Source: Minisyncoccota bacterium (lineage in GTDB: Bacteria; Patescibacteriota; Minisyncoccia; UBA6257; HR35). From it: a stretch of DNA of 9,320 nucleotides. This document shows positions 5,480-9,320 of this stretch, in pieces (the first letter of the stretch is position 1; the number at the start of each line of letters is the position of its first letter). The translations under genes were made by a program, and so were the position numbers. The notes under the pieces were generated by a model. That model did no database searches, was not told where the DNA came from, and was given only the letters and a program-made list of their open reading frames with translations. The stretch spans positions 1 to 9,320 of the forward strand of contig JAPYXA010000011.1 in the NCBI GenBank assembly GCA_028276075.1, read 5' to 3'.

Positions 5480-6094
5480 ATGAATATTTCTTATTCAAGA
5501 AAAACACAAATTGCCAAAGAGAAAATTATTAATAATTTAAGAGATTTTGCAAAAAATTTTAATTTAGATATTTGGGGAGAAAAAGAATTAAATGGTTTTT
5601 ATATTGTGGGAATTTATCATAAAGACTTTTTTCAATTTTTGGAAGGAATAAACAAAGATTTGATTAGTATTTTGCCTTTTTATTTGATAATTTTTGATGA
5701 AGGAGAATTTAGGAAAGTTCTAATTTTAAACCCCGAGATTCTAAGTTCACTAGTTAACAATCCGGAGTTTTTAAAAATAGAAGATTTTTATAAGAATTTA
5801 GTAGATTCTATAACTGAAAACACTTACAGGAAGATTCAAAAAATTAAACTTTATGCCAGTACTACTTGTCCTTATTGCTCTTCAGAAAAACAATACTTAG
5901 ATAGCAAAAATATAAAGTATGAATATGTTTTGGTTGATATTAATGAGGAGGCTGCTAGAGAGATGGTTGAAAAAACGGGGCAGTTTGGTGTGCCGGTGAC
6001 AGAAATTTTTTACGATGATAATGAAACAGAAATTGTTATTGGTTTTGATAAAAATAGATTAGAAAAGATTTTTAAAGATTATTTATCTGTATAA
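5480..6094 (+). CDS. Two-domain protein: DUF302-like N-terminus and C-terminal glutaredoxin
   Basis: The 204-residue protein ends in a clear glutaredoxin-like thioredoxin fold. Strand KIKLYASTT (121-129) leads into the redox motif CPYC (130-133), then SEKQYLDSKNIKYEYVLVDI and the cis-proline loop TGQFGVPVT (166-174). CPYC is the classical dithiol glutaredoxin motif, so it should reduce disulfides or glutathione-like mixed disulfides in the cytoplasm. Residues 1-115 resemble DUF302: YIVGIYHKDFFQFL, SILPFYLIIFDEGEF, then VLILNPEIL, matching the pattern 'carrier strand, LP-x-(L/V)-(I/V)-(V/I)-(Y/F), strand, NP'. That part is a weaker assignment made by eye. There is no signal peptide. The ATG lies 1 base after the repressor stop, so translation is probably coupled. 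The partner that reduces the glutaredoxin is not in this window. Confidence 0.85.
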   Translation: MNISYSRKTQIAKEKIINNLRDFAKNFNLDIWGEKELNGFYIVGIYHKDFFQFLEGINKDLISILPFYLIIFDEGEFRKVLILNPEILSSLVNNPEFLKIEDFYKNLVDSITENTYRKIQKIKLYASTTCPYCSSEKQYLDSKNIKYEYVLVDINEEAAREMVEKTGQFGVPVTEIFYDDNETEIVIGFDKNRLEKIFKDYLSV

Positions 6095-6122
6095 ACGTCG
6101 ATCTTAATATTTAATTAAAAAT

Positions 6123-6518
6123 ATGACTAACGATTTTATATTGCTTCTTTCAAGGCTAATTTTGGGGTTTTATTTTATTTCTAATTCTTTTAACCATTTT
6201 CGTAATTTAGGTTATATGTCTAAATGGGTGGAAGCCAAAAATATACCAGCTCCTAAATTTATGGTCTTTATTAGTGGTGTTTTACTTTTTATTGGAGGAG
6301 TATCAATTTTATTTGGAATCTATGTTTCAATTGGAATTTTGTCTTTAACTCTATTTTTTCTCCCCGTAACTTTTATAATGCACGATTTTTGGAGAGAAAA
6401 AGATTCTCAGATGAGGATGATGCAAATGATAAATTTTATGAAAAATTTAGCCCTTTGGGCTGCACTTTTAGCTTTGCTTTTTATACCTCAACCCTGGCCT
6501 TTTAGTTTGAAATATTAA
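6123..6518 (+). CDS. DoxX-family integral membrane protein
   Basis: The 131-residue protein has four predicted membrane helices at about 5-22, 46-66, 68-86 and 105-121, as in DoxX proteins. Family features are the first helix LLLSRLILGFYFISNSFNHF, the loop with IPAPKFMVFISG, and the stretch MHDFWREKDSQMRMMQMINFMKN before the last helix. DoxX relatives take part in thiosulfate:quinone oxidation in Acidianus and, in other bacteria, in membrane complexes handling thiols and oxidative stress. The exact reaction here is unknown. It lies between a glutaredoxin gene and a quinone-reducing flavoprotein gene, 28 and 12 bases away, which suggests a membrane redox role. No Shine-Dalgarno is visible before the ATG (TTAATTAAAAAT). 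Confidence 0.88.
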   Translation: MTNDFILLLSRLILGFYFISNSFNHFRNLGYMSKWVEAKNIPAPKFMVFISGVLLFIGGVSILFGIYVSIGILSLTLFFLPVTFIMHDFWREKDSQMRMMQMINFMKNLALWAALLALLFIPQPWPFSLKY

Positions 6519-6530
6519 ACTTAATTTATT

Positions 6531-7856
6531 ATGAAGAGGATAGTTATCTTAGGAGGAGGATTTGGAGGAGTATATACTTTAATTTACTTAAATAAGATTT
6601 TTAAAAGGCTTTTTGTAACTCGAATAAAAAACAGATTAAAGAAAATTAATAATGAAGAGATTCAAATAGTTTTGGTTAGTGATAATAAATATTTTTTATT
6701 TACTCCATTTCTTCATGAGATTGCAACAGGTTCTGTCTCTTTAAATTCTGCCATATGTTCTTTGGACGAGATATCTAAAAATTATAAAAGTAAGTTTTTA
6801 TATGGGAAAGTAGTAAAGATTGATTTAAAAGAAAAGTTTATTTATATCAATTTATTTGAGGATGATTCTGATACTTTTTCAAAATATGAATTAAATCTAT
6901 CTTCTTCTAATTCTAATTATAAGATTAGTTATGATTATTTAGTTATTAGTACTGGATCAAAAACAAATTTTTATAATATCCCTGGCGTGGATAAATATTG
7001 TTATGATTTAAAAACAATTGAGCATACACTTAGATTAAAAAAACATTTTATTGAAATGTTTAATCTCTCTTTAAAAGATATTGATAATGCATATAAATAT
7101 TTAACTTTTGTTGTTGTGGGAGGAGGAGCGACAGGAGTTGAGATTATCTCAGAAATGAGCAGTTTATTTTATCAATATTTTAAAAAGAAATTTGATTTAG
7201 GTTTAATTTCTAAGGTTAAATTAATTTTAATTGAAAGAGGAAAAGATATTCTTTATCAGTTTTCGCCTGAAATTAGAAAAAAAGCTTTAGATAGGTTGAA
7301 AAAATTAAAAATAGATGTTTATTTAGAAAAAGGAGTAATTGAGGTTGGGGAAGATTTTATAAAGTTGGACGATAACAAAATTATTCCAACAAAGACAGTT
7401 GTTTGGACAGCGGGAATTAAACCAAATTTACCAGAAATTGTTGGTAACGTAGAAAAAGATGAGAGAAAAAGATTGATGGCTAATCAATATTTGCAACTCA
7501 AAAATTATAATGAAGTATTTATTTTAGGCGATATGTGTTGTTTTTTACAAAATGGCCAAGCTTTACCTCAGCTAGCTCAGGTAGCTACCAAAGAGGCTTT
7601 TTTGGTTGCTTCAAATATTTTAAATTTAATTTTTAATAGACCTTTAAAAAAATTTAATTATCAGCATTCTGGAAGCTTAATATCTGTGGGTCATTTTTAT
7701 GCTTTAGGAGAAGTTGGAAAATTTAAAATTTCTGGATTTTTTGTTTGGTTTTTATACAAAAGCGTTTATTTATTTAAAATTATTTGTTTTAAAAATAGAT
7801 TGAGATATTTAGCAGATTGGTTTTTAAATATTTTATCAAGAAGCTTTATTGATTGA
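6531..7856 (+). CDS. ndh: Type II NADH:quinone dehydrogenase-like flavoprotein
   Basis: The 441-residue protein is a two-dinucleotide-binding-domain flavoprotein of the NDH-2 family, which passes electrons from NAD(P)H through FAD to membrane quinone without pumping protons. FAD binds at GGGFGG (8-13) and at ILGDMC (331-336); NAD(P)H binds at VVGGGATGVE (195-204) with the acidic end of strand 2 at IERG (234-237). PQLAQVATKEA (346-356) is the quinone-side AQ-x2-A motif. The C-terminal YLADWFLNILSRSF region with SGFFVWFLYKSVYLFKII (401-418) is the membrane-anchoring amphipathic end. Low-complexity insertions lie near residues 22-43 and 109-132. Sulfide:quinone reductases are relatives, but the GDMC and AQVA context favours NDH-2. 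It is the last gene of the redox unit, 12 bases after doxX. Its stop is TGA. Confidence 0.92.
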   Translation: MKRIVILGGGFGGVYTLIYLNKIFKRLFVTRIKNRLKKINNEEIQIVLVSDNKYFLFTPFLHEIATGSVSLNSAICSLDEISKNYKSKFLYGKVVKIDLKEKFIYINLFEDDSDTFSKYELNLSSSNSNYKISYDYLVISTGSKTNFYNIPGVDKYCYDLKTIEHTLRLKKHFIEMFNLSLKDIDNAYKYLTFVVVGGGATGVEIISEMSSLFYQYFKKKFDLGLISKVKLILIERGKDILYQFSPEIRKKALDRLKKLKIDVYLEKGVIEVGEDFIKLDDNKIIPTKTVVWTAGIKPNLPEIVGNVEKDERKRLMANQYLQLKNYNEVFILGDMCCFLQNGQALPQLAQVATKEAFLVASNILNLIFNRPLKKFNYQHSGSLISVGHFYALGEVGKFKISGFFVWFLYKSVYLFKIICFKNRLRYLADWFLNILSRSFID

Positions 7857-7958
7857 GTTATAATTATAATACTAATCTTACAGTTGAAATTAAAACTATT
7901 TAAGCTTAACAAGCCCTAAATACATTGGATTTTAATTTTATTTTTAGTTTAAAAAACA
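7857..7958 (+). other. Short intergenic spacer
   Basis: The spacer between the dehydrogenase and the glycosyltransferase fusion holds a perfect 10-base palindrome TTAAGCTTAA and otherwise AT-rich DNA. I see no convincing terminator, no good promoter and no Shine-Dalgarno before the ATG at 7959 (AAAAAACA). Whether the next gene belongs to the same transcript is open. Confidence 0.4.
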
Positions 7959-9320
7959 ATGTCTTCTTATAAAATTTCGTGTGTGATTCCCGCTTATAAC
8001 GAAGAAGGAAGAGTGGGAAATGTTGTAAAAACTGTTAAGTCTTGTCCTTTGGTTTCAGAAGTAATAGTAGTTTCAGATGGCTCTATTGATAATACTGCGA
8101 AGGAGGCAAGGTTGGCTGGATCTGATAAAGTAATAGAATTAGAGAAAAATATTGGTAAAGGAGGTGCAGTTTTTAGGGGTGCAGAAGAAGCAAGTTATCC
8201 AATTTTGCTTCTTTTAGATGCTGATTTGATAAATTTGAATATTTACCATATACAAAAATTAATAGAGACATTTATAAACAAAGAAGCAGATATGGTAATT
8301 GGTGTATTAAAGGATGATTTTGGCCAAAAGATTTTACCGTTGATTTCTGGTCAGCGGATTGTTAGGAAAGATTTTATTTTAAGGTTCCCGGAGATTAAAA
8401 AAAGTAGATTTAATTTAGAAATCTTAATGAACAAATTTGCTAAGAAGTTAAAATATAAAGTTGTTTTTGTTGATTTGGAAAATTTAGATCATTTTAAAAA
8501 AGAGGAAAAATATAAAAATGAAATCTATTTTAAAAAGAAAATAGAATCTTTTTTCTCTTGGACATTTTATATTTTTAAGAAAATTAAAGTCTTTTTATTC
8601 ATAGGTATTTTAATCTTTCTTCTTTTCAAACCTCATAAAATTTCTCTTTCTAATTTAAAGTTAATGCCATCCCCAGGCGAAAACGATAGGGTAATGGTAA
8701 TAGTGGCTCATCCAGATGATGAAGTTATAGGAGCAGGAGGTTATTTGGTCCAAGCTGTTAAAAACAAATCAAAAGTTTTAGTTGTTATTTTAACAAATGG
8801 TGAAGGTAATAAATTTTCAGCTTATTTTGTTAAACACTACGATAATGATAAGTCATTGAAGAATATATTTATAAAAGAAGGAAAAGTCAGAAGAGAAGAA
8901 TCTTTAAGTGCTTTAAAACATATTGGCGTAGAGAAAAATAATGTAATATTTTTGGATTTTCCTGATAGATATCTAATGAAACTTTTAACAACTAATTGGT
9001 CAAATCCCCTATTTTATCCTTATTCCTTTACTTACAAGCCTTATTATGTTAACTACTATAATTATGATAAATTTTATAAAGGTGAAGATATGTTGAAAGC
9101 CTTAGAGGAAATTTTTCAAATATTTAAACCAAATATTTTAATTACCCATAGTCTATATGATTATCATCCAGATCATAAGGCTACTTTTTTGTTTGTTAAT
9201 CTCTTGATTAAAAATAATTTAGATATAAAACCTCAAGTTTATACTTTCTTAGTTCATTTTAACAATTTTTATAAGGTTTTAAATATAAGCACCTCAAATT
9301 TTTCAACTTCTAAGGAAAAA
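7959..9320 (+). CDS. Fusion of family 2 glycosyltransferase and PIG-L/LmbE-type deacetylase (3' end outside window)
   Basis: A single frame runs 454 codons from ATG 7959 to the window edge without a stop; I checked the phase at every line. Residues 1 to about 195 are a GT-A fold glycosyltransferase: VIPAYNEE (9-16), EVIVVSDGSIDNTA (34-47), NIGKGGAVFRGAEEA, and the metal-binding DAD at 87-89. About 196-226 is hydrophobic (VFLFIGILIFLLFKP from 211) and should cross or anchor in the membrane. From about 243 a PIG-L/LmbE domain begins: VMVIVAHPDDEVIGAGG with AHPDDE at 250-255, LTNGEGNKF, RREESLSALKHIG, and the second zinc-site part ITHSLYDYHPDH ending in HPDH (403-406). Known members of that family remove acetyl from N-acetylglucosaminyl lipids or thiols (PIG-L, MshB, BshB). 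The fusion suggests that a sugar is transferred and then deacetylated near the membrane. The substrate is unknown. Confidence 0.88.
   Translation, partial: MSSYKISCVIPAYNEEGRVGNVVKTVKSCPLVSEVIVVSDGSIDNTAKEARLAGSDKVIELEKNIGKGGAVFRGAEEASYPILLLLDADLINLNIYHIQKLIETFINKEADMVIGVLKDDFGQKILPLISGQRIVRKDFILRFPEIKKSRFNLEILMNKFAKKLKYKVVFVDLENLDHFKKEEKYKNEIYFKKKIESFFSWTFYIFKKIKVFLFIGILIFLLFKPHKISLSNLKLMPSPGENDRVMVIVAHPDDEVIGAGGYLVQAVKNKSKVLVVILTNGEGNKFSAYFVKHYDNDKSLKNIFIKEGKVRREESLSALKHIGVEKNNVIFLDFPDRYLMKLLTTNWSNPLFYPYSFTYKPYYVNYYNYDKFYKGEDMLKALEEIFQIFKPNILITHSLYDYHPDHKATFLFVNLLIKNNLDIKPQVYTFLVHFNNFYKVLNISTSNFSTSKEK

Noticed and set aside
6531..7856. Sulfide:quinone reductase instead of NDH-2
   Set aside because: The quinone-side motif AQVATKEA, the GDMC strand and the membrane-binding C-terminus fit NDH-2 better, and I could not place the catalytic cysteine pair of sulfide:quinone reductases. 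The operon context keeps the question slightly open.
1..9320. CRISPR arrays, tRNA or rRNA genes, transposase genes, integrase sites
   Set aside because: I found no regularly spaced direct repeats, no cloverleaf-like GC-rich segment with a GTTCGA-type arm, and no transposase or integrase motif in any frame I read.

Overview
This is a very AT-rich window (roughly a quarter to 30% G+C by eye) with short intergenic spaces, few or no Shine-Dalgarno motifs and an ordinary genetic code: TGA is used as a stop, for example at 7854-7856. The gene content, the shortened enolase, the decayed small genes and the isolated GC-rich palindromic islands fit a small-genome bacterium of the Patescibacteria/CPR type. 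That placement is inference; another low-GC reduced genome is possible.

Left part (1-908, + strand): the 3' end of an ABC-2 type transporter permease, then a YggU/DUF167 gene split by a one-base frameshift, then a 56-nt imperfect hairpin between convergent genes. A class I SAM-dependent methyltransferase lies on the minus strand (909-1538). It is followed by about 590 bp with no intact gene, only very AT-rich DNA and possible unassigned coding debris.

Middle (2128-5172, + strand): a complete branched-chain-type aminotransferase (ilvE-like), a decayed AroQ-type chorismate mutase with two in-frame stops, a 268-residue protein I do not recognise, and a compact 384-residue enolase. The enolase keeps the catalytic residues but carries a GC-rich, hairpin-forming island inside the reading frame.

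Right part (5203-7856, + strand): a promoter with an inverted repeat over its -10 element drives a CsoR/RcnR-type repressor. Next come a two-domain protein with a C-terminal glutaredoxin, a DoxX-family membrane protein and a type II NADH:quinone dehydrogenase-like flavoprotein. These four genes look like one self-regulated redox or thiol-stress unit. The repressor has only one cysteine, and tyrosines occupy the two other usual ligand positions, so it probably does not sense Cu(I) in the classical way.

The window ends inside a long open frame (7959 to the end) joining a family 2 glycosyltransferase, a membrane segment and a PIG-L/LmbE-type deacetylase. This is an apparent glycosyltransfer-plus-deacetylation fusion.
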